DNA of 64,000 bases. It comes from Pseudomonas putida. Lineage in GTDB: Bacteria; Pseudomonadota; Gammaproteobacteria; Pseudomonadales; Pseudomonadaceae. The stretch's first letter is position 1. Every line of letters begins with the position of its first letter. The notes beneath the pieces were generated by a model that worked only from the letters and a program-made list of their open reading frames with translations, ran no database searches and had not been told where the DNA came from. The stretch spans positions 2,547,501 to 2,611,500 of the forward strand of contig CP047152.1 of the NCBI GenBank assembly GCA_041879295.1. Direction: 5' to 3'. The translations under genes were made by a program, and so were the position numbers. Positions 53,280 to 63,740 of this stretch are shown piece after piece.

Positions 53280-53834
53280 TCAACGGACGGTGGCCGCCTC
53301 GATGAACTCGTTGGTGTCGGGTGAGGGTGGTGGAGTGGTGGCGCGTACCGGAACGATCAGGTTGGTGTATTCCTCGATCAACCGGTTCAGAGCCTCTGGC
53401 GGTTCGCTTGCCTGGAACTGCATGCGGATCTGCACTTCGTCCGGGTCTCGGTTTTCGCCCTGACGGCCTTGGCCGCCAATGGTGACCTTGAAGCTTGCGG
53501 TCTTGCTCTCGCTTGCGGTCAGCAGTGCCTGCTGCGCCTCGGTGCCTTTGACCCTTACCGACAGGTCGACCTGCATGCGCTCCAGGGCCAGGCCTTTCGG
53601 TGACACCAGCGCAAACAAGGGGACGCGCATGATGTGCTGCCCATCCATGGCCACCTCGACCATCTTGGCTTTCATGGGGGCGCCCAGTGCTTCAGTGTCG
53701 CATTCGAAAAACTGGTCAAACAGGTTGATGTACTGCTGGGCAATCAAGCTATTGGTGGCACTGGCGGCTTCTTGCAGGCCACGGGTAATTTCACGCAGGT
53801 CAATGGAGGTCATGGGGGCGGGGGGCTTTTGCAA
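53280..53834 (-). CDS. DUF2589 family protein (second of a pair)
   Basis: A 184-residue soluble protein without signal or membrane helices. It has the DUF2589 pattern: REITRGLQEAASATNSLIAQ at the N-terminus, then MVEVAMDGQHIMRVPLFALV and ALERMQVDLSVRVKGTEAQ, and a beta-rich rest. Function of the family is unknown. It is the third gene of an operon after a Mor-type activator and another DUF2589 protein, with 75 bp between the two DUF2589 genes. It ends 20 bp past the convergent tamB stop. Confidence 0.82.
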   Translation of the reverse strand: MQKPPAPMTSIDLREITRGLQEAASATNSLIAQQYINLFDQFFECDTEALGAPMKAKMVEVAMDGQHIMRVPLFALVSPKGLALERMQVDLSVRVKGTEAQQALLTASESKTASFKVTIGGQGRQGENRDPDEVQIRMQFQASEPPEALNRLIEEYTNLIVPVRATTPPPSPDTNEFIEAATVR

Positions 53835-53909
53835 CGATTCGACTCCTCAGGCCAGGGTGTGCCCCTCCCAAAACCGGCAGGAGGGGCAATCGGGTCAAGC
53901 GCCAGCGGT

Positions 53910-54554
53910 TTACGGGGTCGGCAGGTTTGCAGGCGCAGGTCGTTTCAAGGTATCCGCCTGGGAGATTTCGTCCGGGCATTCCAGTTCGGCGGTTCGGACA
54001 ACGGTTGGCTTGGTTGCGGCGTCAGTGAGGAACTCGATTACCCTCATCATCGCTTCGGGCGGTTCCTGACGTTTCAGGGTCGTGTTGAAGGCATAGCGGG
54101 CGCGGGTATCTGTTTTGCGGGTTTGCGTGGATTTGTGGCTCACGCTGCCTTTCACGTTCAGCCTGAACGGCCCCCATCCCAGTGAGCCGGTAGCTTCTGC
54201 ATTCATGTCCTTGCTGGAAACATCTTCCGACATCTGGTTGATAACCAGCTCGAACTCTACATTACCCTCTTCGATGGAAATGTTCGGGTGGGTAATGGCC
54301 GCCATCAGCGGCACTTTCATGGTCTTGCTGACCACGCCTTTGTATTCGCCCTGTTCGTCGACGATGGTTTCGTCGTAGTCGAACTGGATGGCGACTGCCT
54401 TGCCATCCTGAACGCATACCTGCATCAGGAAGTCGGCGTACGATTTGCTGGCGGTTACCTGCGCCTGGACCATGGCCTGCAAGGGACCGGCGATCATGCG
54501 GTCCATCGGCAGGGCATTGATCACGGAGCCTATAAGGCTGTTATCTAACGACAT
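53910..54554 (-). CDS. DUF2589 family protein (first of a pair)
   Basis: A 214-residue soluble protein. The DUF2589 N-terminus reads MDRMIAGPLQAMVQAQVTAS and KSYADFLMQVC, followed by KTMKVPLMAAITHPNISIEE and VEFELVINQM, close to the canonical family pattern of two beta-rich lobes. The C-terminal quarter (about 170-214) is charged with a proline-rich end. It is related to but longer than its neighbour at 53280, suggesting that the two proteins form a mixed complex. Upstream gene is a Mor-family activator. Confidence 0.85.
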   Translation of the reverse strand: MSLDNSLIGSVINALPMDRMIAGPLQAMVQAQVTASKSYADFLMQVCVQDGKAVAIQFDYDETIVDEQGEYKGVVSKTMKVPLMAAITHPNISIEEGNVEFELVINQMSEDVSSKDMNAEATGSLGWGPFRLNVKGSVSHKSTQTRKTDTRARYAFNTTLKRQEPPEAMMRVIEFLTDAATKPTVVRTAELECPDEISQADTLKRPAPANLPTP

Positions 54555-54615
54555 ATCGAGAAGCTCACTCTAGTGGGGTAAGTCAGCCGCAAATAGCAGC
54601 CAAGGTGTTCGGGCG

Positions 54616-54996
54616 TCAGCGCGTGCAAAGCTCCTGGCGCCGGATGTTGCCGATCTGCCGCAGGCTCAGGCCGTACTTGTTGGCCAGCAGGCTGCGGGAC
54701 AAACCGTTGGCGCTTTCCTTCTGGATCTGCTGGTTGCGCAGCTGACGCAGAAAGTGGTCAGCCTTGGGGATCTCCAGGGCGACCCCGGCAAAGCGCTTGA
54801 TCAGTGCGTCGAGCGCTTCGGCCGGCAGCACGTCAGCGAGCTTGGTGCGCTCGCGGTGCTTGGGGATGTACTTGGGCCTGCCACCGTAGGCGCAGGTCAG
54901 TTGGTAGGCGTTTTCGATGCCTATACAGTCGATCAGGGCCTGCAGCGAGTGGGGCAGTTGGCTGATATCGATCTGGCTCAAATCTGGCTTTTGCAT
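54616..54996 (-). CDS. Mor transcription activator family protein
   Basis: A 126-residue protein starting at 54996 (MQKPDLSQIDISQLPHSLQA) after GGAGCG. It matches the Mor/C family of phage Mu middle and late activators: dimerisation part LIDCIGIENAYQLTCAYGGR and PKYIPKHRERTKLADVL, then a helix-turn-helix (SRSLLANKYGLSLRQIGNIR). Length is close to Mu Mor (129). No other Mu-like gene is near. It is 61 bp upstream of the DUF2589 pair and presumably controls it. Confidence 0.85.
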   Translation of the reverse strand: MQKPDLSQIDISQLPHSLQALIDCIGIENAYQLTCAYGGRPKYIPKHRERTKLADVLPAEALDALIKRFAGVALEIPKADHFLRQLRNQQIQKESANGLSRSLLANKYGLSLRQIGNIRRQELCTR

Positions 54997-55247
54997 ATGG
55001 CGCTCCTTCGGGGTAGATGGGATGTGCGACCCGATCACCCGCGGCGTTATGTCGAAGGTGTGAGCAAATTCTGTGCGACAGCCGAGGCGCGTCGCTAGGC
55101 GGCATAGGGGTTGGGGGTTGTAGTTTCGGTGAACAGGATTTGCAGGCAGCGATATCTGGCGCTGTAGGAAATGGCGTCGACATCTGTCTGTGCCGCCTGG
55201 TTTCCTGTCGGGTCACTCGCAATGACGCGCAGTGGGTGCGGTACCCC

Positions 55248-55706
55248 TCAATCGCACGGGTAGCTGCTCAGCAAGCTGGCGCTACCCAGATAGGCTTGAG
55301 GGGTGGCGCGCATGCCCGTTGGCAGCGTGCGCCAATCGACCAGCAGGCACAGCGCGTGCAATGGCTGGCCGTTGCGCTGGCCGATGACCTGGTCGGCAAA
55401 GTGGCGGCGGTACAGTACCTGGGTCTGACGCAGTGGCTGTGCCTGGTCGGCCTGTGCCAGTGTCAGTCGGGCCAGGTCGGGCAAGCGGGTAGTGGGCACG
55501 CTGAAATGTACCGGTGCAGCATCGGGCTGCAGGTAGCCGGCCTGGCGTACGCGCTGCCACAGTTGTTGCCATTGGCTGGCACCGGCATGGGTGGCCAACT
55601 CGCGGCCCAGTTCGAGCAGGTGTTCGGCCGGCGTCTGCTGGGTGTCCAGTGCATGAAGGGAGAGCGGGGTCAGTAACAGCGATGCGAACAACAGGGGTTT
55701 GTACAT
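55248..55706 (-). CDS. Exported hypothetical protein
   Basis: A 152-residue secreted or periplasmic protein with signal peptide MYKPLLFASLLLTPLSLHA. The mature part (DTQQTPAEHLLELGRELATH, then LARLTLAQADQAQPLRQTQV) is mostly helical and ends LLSSYPCD. I do not recognise the family. The start at 55706 is preceded by GGAGG; the frame to 55739 is only an extension. It is in the same direction as the Mor operon, 250 bp upstream, and probably separate from it. Confidence 0.65.
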   Translation of the reverse strand: MYKPLLFASLLLTPLSLHALDTQQTPAEHLLELGRELATHAGASQWQQLWQRVRQAGYLQPDAAPVHFSVPTTRLPDLARLTLAQADQAQPLRQTQVLYRRHFADQVIGQRNGQPLHALCLLVDWRTLPTGMRATPQAYLGSASLLSSYPCD

Positions 55707-55856
55707 GGTGCCTCCGGCGTGGGTGCTAGGAAGCCCCATGCTTTCAGGCTGACGTCACCCCACCCAGCAGGAAATCCAGCGCCGGGGGCGGTGACCGTTG
55801 TATCATTGCGCGGCTCGTTGCGAGCCATTTGCCCCTGATGTTGCAAGGAACATTCG

Positions 55857-56045
55857 ATGACACATGTGCAGCGCCTCAAATATTCACTTCTGATCATCCT
55901 GGTGGTACTGGGCCTGATGCTGGGCCTGTCCCACCTGCAGAAGCAGGGCACGATCAGTGAGCAGACCTTCCAGATGCTGGCCATCGCCATTGCCGTGGTG
56001 GTCGTGGTTATCAACGGCATTCTGCGGCGCAAGGTCAAGCCCTGA
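55857..56045 (+). CDS. Small two-helix membrane protein
   Basis: A 62-residue protein with hydrophobic segments near residues 9-24 (YSLLIILVVLGLMLGL) and 39-54 (QMLAIAIAVVVVVINGIL) and a basic end RRKVKP. CAAGGA lies before the ATG. Such small inner-membrane proteins are often conserved in Pseudomonas; no function is known to me. Confidence 0.75.
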   Translation: MTHVQRLKYSLLIILVVLGLMLGLSHLQKQGTISEQTFQMLAIAIAVVVVVINGILRRKVKP

Positions 56046-56081
56046 TCTGCGCGGGCCGGCCAGGCATGGCCGGCCATTCGC

Positions 56082-56456
56082 TCAGCGCGAGGGTGTTTGC
56101 TCCAGTACGGCGCGCGCCTGGGGGTTGAGCCTGTAACATTTGTCGCTACCCAGTTGTATGACACCTTCGGTGCACAGGCGCTTGAGCACTTCGCGCACAC
56201 TGAGGAACGACAGCGGGATATCCAGTTGTTCCAGTTGTGCGTGCACCCCGCGCACGCCAATACTGCGGCCATTGCGGTCGGCGGCGTGCAAGGCGTCGAT
56301 AACCTTGAGGCGGATCAGGCTGGTGCGCAGGCCGAAGGTGCGTAACAGCTCGCGGATCTGTTCGTTGCCGATTCGTTCTTCAGCAAATACGTCCTGTCCC
56401 TTGGACGCTTTGCCTGGCGCGCGCCCGGCCTGGATCGAGGTTTGCGGGTTGTGCAT
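56082..56456 (-). CDS. Fur-like winged-helix protein lacking the metal-binding domain
   Basis: A 124-residue protein whose residues ~30-110 match the DNA-binding half of Fur/Zur: LRTFGLRTSLIRLKVIDALH, VRGVHAQLEQLDIPLSFLSV and REVLKRLCTEGVIQLGSDKC. In full-length Fur this is followed by a dimerisation and metal-binding domain with HHDH; here the protein ends at residue 124 with no such histidines. It probably still binds DNA, maybe as a partner or antagonist of a true Fur protein. The gene stands alone. Confidence 0.75.
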   Translation of the reverse strand: MHNPQTSIQAGRAPGKASKGQDVFAEERIGNEQIRELLRTFGLRTSLIRLKVIDALHAADRNGRSIGVRGVHAQLEQLDIPLSFLSVREVLKRLCTEGVIQLGSDKCYRLNPQARAVLEQTPSR

Positions 56457-56652
56457 GCGAATGCTCCTTTTCGTGGACGAACCCGAAATGTGGGTGGCTC
56501 ACTTACTAGGACGAATGAGAACGCAAAAACTGCAACCCATTCGTGAAAAAAATGCCTGTTTCTCATCAAGACGTTCCATCGCCTTGTAATACGTAAAATA
56601 TTCATCTGGCCATTCGTCTGATCGGGATGACCCCCGAACCCGAGGAGTGCCC

Positions 56653-58962
56653 GTGTTTCCATTTTGCCGTCCCATGACTTGCGCCGGCCTGGCCGCTGCC
56701 CTGGTGGCCTTCAGCGTCGGTGTGCAGGCGCAGCCCGCGCCAGCCGACGCCAGTGCCCAGATCCGTTACACCCGTTACGGCGTACCGCATATCGTGGCCA
56801 AGGATGAGCGTGGCCTGGGCTATGGCGTCGGCTATGCCTACGCCCAGGACAACCTGTGCCTGCTCGCCAATGAAGTGCTGACCGTAAGCGGCGAGCGCTC
56901 ACGCTATTTCGGCGCCAAGGGCAAGACCCTGGAGCAGCGTGACAACCTGACCAGCGACCTGTTCTTCACCTGGCTCAATAGCCCAGCGGCGGTCGATGCC
57001 TTCCTGCAGGCGCAACCCGCGCCGGTGCAGGCGTTGCTGGCGGGTTATGCCAGCGGCTACAACCGGGCGTTGGCCGAACGCCGTCGTCAAGGGCTGCCCG
57101 CCGAGTGTGGCGATGGTGAGTGGGTGCGGCCCATCAGCAGCCAGGATCTGGTCAAACTGACCCGCCGTTTACTGGCCGAGGGCGGTGTCGGGCAGTTCGT
57201 CGAGGCGTTGGCGGGGGCGCAACCGCCAACGCTGACCAGCCAGCAATCGTCAGCGGGCTTTGCCGCCGCTTTGGCGCGTCAGGCGCGGTTCGCCGCAGAG
57301 CGCGGCAGCAATGCAGTGGCAGTAGGCGCACAGCGTTCAGCCAATGGCCGCGGCCTGTTGCTGGCCAACCCGCACTTCCCGTGGATGGGCGGCATGCGCT
57401 TCTACCAGATGCAACTGACCATTCCTGGCCAGCTCGATGTGATGGGCGCGGCGCTACCGGGCCTGCCGGTGGTCAACATTGGTTTCAACCAACACCTGGC
57501 GTGGACGCACACCGTCGACACTTCCAAGCACTTCACGCTTTATCGCCTGCAACTCGACCCCAAAGACCCGACGCGCTATATGCTTGATGGCAAGTCGCTG
57601 CCGATGGCCCGGCAAACCCTCCGTGTTGCGGTCAAGGGCGCGGATGGCCGCCTGAGCCAGATTGAGCGGCCGGTCTACAGTTCGCAGTTCGGCCCGGTGG
57701 TGCAATGGCCAGGTCGCCTGGACTGGGATGCGCGGGCGGCCTACAGCGTGCGAGACGCCAACCTTGAGAATTCGCGGGTGTTGCAGCAGTGGTACCAGAT
57801 CAACCGAGCCGACAACCTGGCGGCATTGAGGGGATCGGTCGAGCAGTTGCAGGGTATCCCATGGGTCAACACGCTGGCGGTGGACGAAGGGGGGCGGGCC
57901 TTGTACCTGAACCAGTCGGTGGTGCCCTACGTCGACCAGCACTTGCTGGATGCTTGCAGCAACCCGCAGGCGCAAGGGCAGCTGGTGGTGCTGGATGGCT
58001 CGCGCAGTGCATGCCAGTGGAAAGTTGACGCGCAGGCGGCGCAACCGGGCATCTTCCCGGCGCGGCTGCTGCCAAGCCTGGAGCGAGACGACTTCGTGCA
58101 GAACTCCAACGACCCGGCCTGGATGGCCAACCCGGCGCAGCCGCTGACCGGCTACTCACCACTGGTCAGCCGCAATGACCAGCCACTGGGTATGCGTGGC
58201 CGCTTTGCCTTGCAGCGCCTGCAGGGCAAAGCCCGGTTAGGAGTAGATGAACTGCAGCGCATGGTCACCGATGACGAGGTGTACCTGGCCAGCCTGGTGT
58301 TGCCAGACCTGCTGCAATGGTGCAAAGGTGCCAGCGCAGATGTGCAGGCCGTGTGCAGCAGCCTTGCCGCCTGGAACGGCAAGGCCGACCTCGACAGTGG
58401 TATGGGCCTGGTGCACTTCCAGAACCTGTTCAGTGCGCTGGCCGAGCACCCGGAAAGCTGGCGAGTGGCATTCAACCCGGCCGACCCGCAACACACCCCG
58501 CGCGGCCTGGCTGTCGAGCAGGCGGTAGTGAGCAGGCGGGTACATCAGGCAGCACTGGCGTCGCTCAAGCAGGTCAGTGAAAGTGGCGTTGCCGGAGAGG
58601 CACGGTGGGGGCAGGTGCAACAGTCCCTTGATGGCACGCCGGTACCGGGCGGCCCGCAGGCGCTAGGGGTGTACAACGCGATCTACAGCGTGCCGCACGG
58701 GCAGGGCAAGCGGCTGGTGGTGAGTGGCACCAGCTACCTGCAACTGGTCAGCTTTACTGACAAGGGGCCAGAAGCCCGTGGCCTGCTGGCGTTTTCCCAG
58801 TCGAGTGAGAAGGCTTCGGCGCATGCCAGTGACCAGACCAAGGCATTTGCGGCCAAGCAATTGGCGGTGATTCCGTTTACCGAGGCGCAGATCAAGGCAG
58901 ACCCGGAGTATCGGGAAGTGGTGATCAGTGAGCGGGACAAGGGGGCAGTTGCGCAGCAGTAA
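56653..58962 (+). CDS. pvdQ: Acyl-homoserine lactone acylase PvdQ (penicillin acylase family)
   Basis: A periplasmic Ntn-hydrolase of about 769 residues, made as a precursor. After a signal peptide (to about VQAQPAPA) the alpha chain precedes the self-cleavage site in RGSNAVAVG; the nucleophile Ser codon is at 57307. The beta chain has LLLANPHFPWMGGMRFYQM and GLPVVNIGFNQHLAWTHTVD and FVQNSNDPAW, as in Pseudomonas PvdQ. PvdQ removes the myristoyl group of the pyoverdine precursor and hydrolyses long-chain AHLs. The second GTG (56653) fits GAGGAG better than the first (56647). No pyoverdine genes are adjacent. Confidence 0.93.
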   Translation: MFPFCRPMTCAGLAAALVAFSVGVQAQPAPADASAQIRYTRYGVPHIVAKDERGLGYGVGYAYAQDNLCLLANEVLTVSGERSRYFGAKGKTLEQRDNLTSDLFFTWLNSPAAVDAFLQAQPAPVQALLAGYASGYNRALAERRRQGLPAECGDGEWVRPISSQDLVKLTRRLLAEGGVGQFVEALAGAQPPTLTSQQSSAGFAAALARQARFAAERGSNAVAVGAQRSANGRGLLLANPHFPWMGGMRFYQMQLTIPGQLDVMGAALPGLPVVNIGFNQHLAWTHTVDTSKHFTLYRLQLDPKDPTRYMLDGKSLPMARQTLRVAVKGADGRLSQIERPVYSSQFGPVVQWPGRLDWDARAAYSVRDANLENSRVLQQWYQINRADNLAALRGSVEQLQGIPWVNTLAVDEGGRALYLNQSVVPYVDQHLLDACSNPQAQGQLVVLDGSRSACQWKVDAQAAQPGIFPARLLPSLERDDFVQNSNDPAWMANPAQPLTGYSPLVSRNDQPLGMRGRFALQRLQGKARLGVDELQRMVTDDEVYLASLVLPDLLQWCKGASADVQAVCSSLAAWNGKADLDSGMGLVHFQNLFSALAEHPESWRVAFNPADPQHTPRGLAVEQAVVSRRVHQAALASLKQVSESGVAGEARWGQVQQSLDGTPVPGGPQALGVYNAIYSVPHGQGKRLVVSGTSYLQLVSFTDKGPEARGLLAFSQSSEKASAHASDQTKAFAAKQLAVIPFTEAQIKADPEYREVVISERDKGAVAQQ

Positions 58963-58970
58963 GGCATGCT

Positions 58971-59036
58971 GGCCTCTTCGCGGGCAAGCCCGCTCCTACA
59001 GGGGCCTGTGGGAGCGGGCTTGCCCGCGAAAGGGCC
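58971..59036. repeat. REPIN: two inverted REP palindromes
   Basis: tcttcgcgggcaagcccgct and its inverted copy agcgggcttgcccgcgaa flank a short spacer (cctacaggggcctgtggg), forming a REP pair between the convergent pvdQ and lpxH genes. Confidence 0.85.
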
Positions 59037-59048
59037 GGCCGTGTAACG

Positions 59049-59771
59049 TCAGGAAAACTCGAACGGCGCCAGCTGAAAGCCCTGCTCGTCAACCTGCAAG
59101 GCCCAACCGCGGCGGTCCCAGTCGCCCAGCACGATGCGCCGGGCCGGCTGGCCGTCGACCATCAGCTTGTGAATCGCTGGCCGATGGGTATGGCCGTGCA
59201 CCAAGGTGCGCACGCCATGCGCCGCCATCACCTTGGGGACTTCTTCTGGCGTGACGTCGACGATTTCGGTGGACTTCATCCGCACTTGCGTGCGGCTTTC
59301 GCTGCGCAGCTTGCGTGCCAGCTTGTAGCGGGCCGACAGCGGCAGGTGGCGCAGGATCCACAAGCTCAGCGGATTGCGCAGCAGGCGGCGCATCTTTATG
59401 TAGCCCAGGTCGCGGGTGCACAGGGTGTCGCCATGCATCAGCAGCACCTGCTCACCACCCAGCTCGATCACGCTGGGGTCGTTCAACAGCGTGCAGCCCG
59501 CAGCTTCGCAAAAGGCCTGGCCAATCAGGAAGTCACGGTTGCCATGCATCAGGTAGATGGCCGTGCCACTGTCGCTCAGCCGGCGCATGGCCTGGCAGAT
59601 CGACTGCTGGAAGGGCGTCATGGCATCGTCGCCAATCCACGCTTCGAAGAAGTCACCAAGGATGTACAGGGCCTTGGCGTGGCGGGCGCGGCCATCGAGC
59701 AGATCAAGAAACGCCCGGGAAATATCCGGGCGTTCTTCTTGCAGGTGCAGATCAGAGATCAGCAGAATCAC
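59049..59771 (-). CDS. lpxH: UDP-2,3-diacylglucosamine diphosphatase
   Basis: Lipid A pathway enzyme of 240 residues, a peripheral inner-membrane metallophosphoesterase that splits UDP-diacylglucosamine to lipid X and UMP. Metal motifs are complete: [47 protein letters not shown] and [12 protein letters not shown]. The gene starts inside the stop of ppiB (4-bp overlap), so the two are co-translated. Confidence 0.96.
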   Translation of the reverse strand: MILLISDLHLQEERPDISRAFLDLLDGRARHAKALYILGDFFEAWIGDDAMTPFQQSICQAMRRLSDSGTAIYLMHGNRDFLIGQAFCEAAGCTLLNDPSVIELGGEQVLLMHGDTLCTRDLGYIKMRRLLRNPLSLWILRHLPLSARYKLARKLRSESRTQVRMKSTEIVDVTPEEVPKVMAAHGVRTLVHGHTHRPAIHKLMVDGQPARRIVLGDWDRRGWALQVDEQGFQLAPFEFS

Positions 59772-60268
59772 TCAATGATCTCGGCTTTCTCGATGATCAC
59801 GTCGTCTGCCGGTACGTCCTGGTGGCCAGCTTTGGAACCGGTGGCGACCTTTTCGATGGCGTCGACCACTTCACGGCCTTCGATCACTTCGCCGAATACG
59901 GCGTAGCCCCAGCCTTGCACGTTCTTGCCGCTGTGGTTGAGGAAGTCGTTGTCGGAGGCGTTGATGAAGAACTGCGCCGAGGCAGAGTGCGGCTCCATGG
60001 TGCGGGCCATGGCGATGCTGTACTTCTTGTTCTTCAGGCCGTTGTCGGCTTCGTTCTGGATGCTGGCGCGGGTTTTCTTCTGGTTCATGCCGGCTTCGAA
60101 GCCGCCGCCCTGAATCATGAAGCCTTTGATCACACGGTGGAATACGGTGCCATTGTAGTGGCCGTCCTTGACGTACTGAACGAAGTTTTCGGTAGTCAGC
60201 GGCGCTTTCTCGGCGTCCAGTTGCAGGACGATGTCGCCGTGGTTGGTGGTCAGTTTGACTTTGGACAT
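59768..60268 (-). CDS. ppiB: Peptidyl-prolyl cis-trans isomerase B (cyclophilin)
   Basis: A cytoplasmic cyclophilin of 166 residues, starting at [18 protein letters not shown] (60268). Recognised by [20 protein letters not shown] (active-site Arg and Phe), [15 protein letters not shown] and [15 protein letters not shown]. It lacks a signal peptide; the open frame to 60409 is upstream noncoding sequence. Co-translated with lpxH; divergent from glnS. Confidence 0.95.
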   Translation of the reverse strand: MSKVKLTTNHGDIVLQLDAEKAPLTTENFVQYVKDGHYNGTVFHRVIKGFMIQGGGFEAGMNQKKTRASIQNEADNGLKNKKYSIAMARTMEPHSASAQFFINASDNDFLNHSGKNVQGWGYAVFGEVIEGREVVDAIEKVATGSKAGHQDVPADDVIIEKAEIIE

Positions 60269-60515
60269 GCTGAAACTCGCTCTTTCAAGGCAATCAGAAA
60301 TAGGGTGCGCAGGGCGCGGGTTATCACCAGACGCAGGATCAGGCGATCGCGACACATGGCGCGCACCGGCCATTTTGCCAGGCTGCGGCAAAAAGCCGTG
60401 ATAAATCACATCAGTTTGTCCGGGCGCGGCTGTCAGCAGCTTGACTGCTTCGGCTATGATAGGCCCTTTGATTCAATCGGCCTACCCAGGCTGGACACAC
60501 GCATTCAAGGATCCT

Positions 60516-62219
<1,704 letters not shown>

Positions 62220-62228
62220 GGAACCGCC

Positions 62229-63611
62229 GTGCTTACCATCTACAACACCCTGAGCAAAACCAAGGAAGTCTTCAAGCCGCTGGATGGCAACAAGGTGCGC
62301 ATGTACGTGTGCGGCATGACCGTATACGACTACTGCCACCTGGGCCATGGCCGCAGCATGGTGGCCTTCGACCTGGTCACCCGCTGGCTGCGCAAGAGTG
62401 GCTATGAGCTGACCTACGTGCGCAACATCACTGACATCGATGACAAGATCATCAACCGGGCCAACGAGAACGGCGAAAGTTTCGACGCCCTGACCGCCCG
62501 CATGATCGACGCGATGCACGAAGACGAACGCCGCCTGAACATCCTGCCGCCAGACCAGGAACCGCGTGCCACCGACCATATCGCCGGCATGCACGCGATG
62601 ATCCAGACCCTGATCGACAAGGGGTACGCCTACGCGCCAGGCAATGGCGACGTGTACTACCGGGTCGGCAAGTTCGTCGGTTACGGCAAGCTGTCGCGCA
62701 AGAAGATCGAAGACCTGCGTATCGGTGCACGCATCGAGGTCGACGAAGCCAAGCAGGACCCGCTCGACTTCGTCCTGTGGAAGGGCGTCAAGCCGGGCGA
62801 GCCGAGCTGGGAATCGCCATGGGGCCCGGGTCGCCCAGGCTGGCACATCGAGTGCTCGGTGATGTCCACCTGCTGCCTGGGCGAGAGCTTCGACATTCAC
62901 GGCGGCGGCAGCGACCTGGAGTTCCCGCACCACGAGAACGAGATTGCCCAGAGCGAGGCGGCCACTGGCAAGCAGTACGCCAACGCCTGGATGCATTGCG
63001 GCATGATCCGTATCAACGGCGAGAAGATGTCCAAGTCGTTGAACAACTTCTTCACCATCCGCGACGTGCTCGAGAAGTACCACCCGGAGGTGGTGCGCTA
63101 CCTGCTGGTGGCCAGCCACTACCGCAGCGCGATCAACTACTCGGAAGACAGCCTGCGGGATGCCAAGGGCGCACTGGAGCGCTTCTACCACGCCCTGCGC
63201 GGCCTGCCACGGGTGGCGGCCAAGGGTGGCGAAGCCTTTGTCGAGCGCTTCAGCGTGGCGATGAACGACGACTTCGGCACCCCCGAAGCCTGTGCCGTTC
63301 TGTTCGACCTGGTGCGCGAGATCAACCGCCTGCGTGACAGCGACCCGGAAGCGGCTGCCGGTCTGGCCGGTCGACTGCGTGAACTGGGGGATGTGCTGGG
63401 TGTGCTGCAGCTGGAGGCCGATGACTTCCTGCGTGCCGGTGCCGAAGGCAAGGTCGATGCGGCTGAAGTCGAGGGCTTGATCCAGGCGCGCCTGCAGGCA
63501 CGTGCGGACAAGAACTGGGCCGAGTCCGACCGCATTCGCGATCAGCTGACCGCCATGGGTGTAGTGCTGGAAGACAGCAAGGGCACGACTACCTGGCGTC
63601 TGGCTGACTGA
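62229..63611 (+). CDS. cysS: Cysteinyl-tRNA synthetase
   Basis: A class I synthetase of 460 residues with the zinc/HIGH segment [19 protein letters not shown] near residue 25-43, zinc ligands later in HIECSVMS and [13 protein letters not shown], and the KMSKS loop in [13 protein letters not shown]. The start is GTG at 62229 after GAGGA. In the glnS operon; two hairpins and a REPIN follow. Confidence 0.97.
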   Translation: MLTIYNTLSKTKEVFKPLDGNKVRMYVCGMTVYDYCHLGHGRSMVAFDLVTRWLRKSGYELTYVRNITDIDDKIINRANENGESFDALTARMIDAMHEDERRLNILPPDQEPRATDHIAGMHAMIQTLIDKGYAYAPGNGDVYYRVGKFVGYGKLSRKKIEDLRIGARIEVDEAKQDPLDFVLWKGVKPGEPSWESPWGPGRPGWHIECSVMSTCCLGESFDIHGGGSDLEFPHHENEIAQSEAATGKQYANAWMHCGMIRINGEKMSKSLNNFFTIRDVLEKYHPEVVRYLLVASHYRSAINYSEDSLRDAKGALERFYHALRGLPRVAAKGGEAFVERFSVAMNDDFGTPEACAVLFDLVREINRLRDSDPEAAAGLAGRLRELGDVLGVLQLEADDFLRAGAEGKVDAAEVEGLIQARLQARADKNWAESDRIRDQLTAMGVVLEDSKGTTTWRLAD

Positions 63612-63618
63612 AGTAACT

Positions 63619-63737
63619 GGGGCTGCGATGCAGCCCTTCGCGGGCACGCCCGCTCCCACAGGGATTGCGCACACTTGAAATGTCGCGCCAACCTGTGGGA
63701 GCGGGCGTGCCCGCGAAGGGCCGCAAAGCGGCCCCTG
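63619..63737. repeat. REPIN and flanking hairpins after cysS
   Basis: Inverted REP copies (cttcgcgggcacgcccgctc and gagcgggcgtgcccgcgaag) about 50 bp apart are flanked by outer hairpins GGGGCTGC/GCAGCCC (63619-63636) and GGGCCGC/GCGGCCC (63718-63734). They separate cysS from the convergent sensor kinase gene. Confidence 0.85.
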
Positions 63738-63740
63738 CTT

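Noticed and set aside
53280..55000. Intact Mu-like prophage
   Set aside because: Only the Mor-type activator is phage-related; no transposase, head, tail or lysis genes are present in the flanks.
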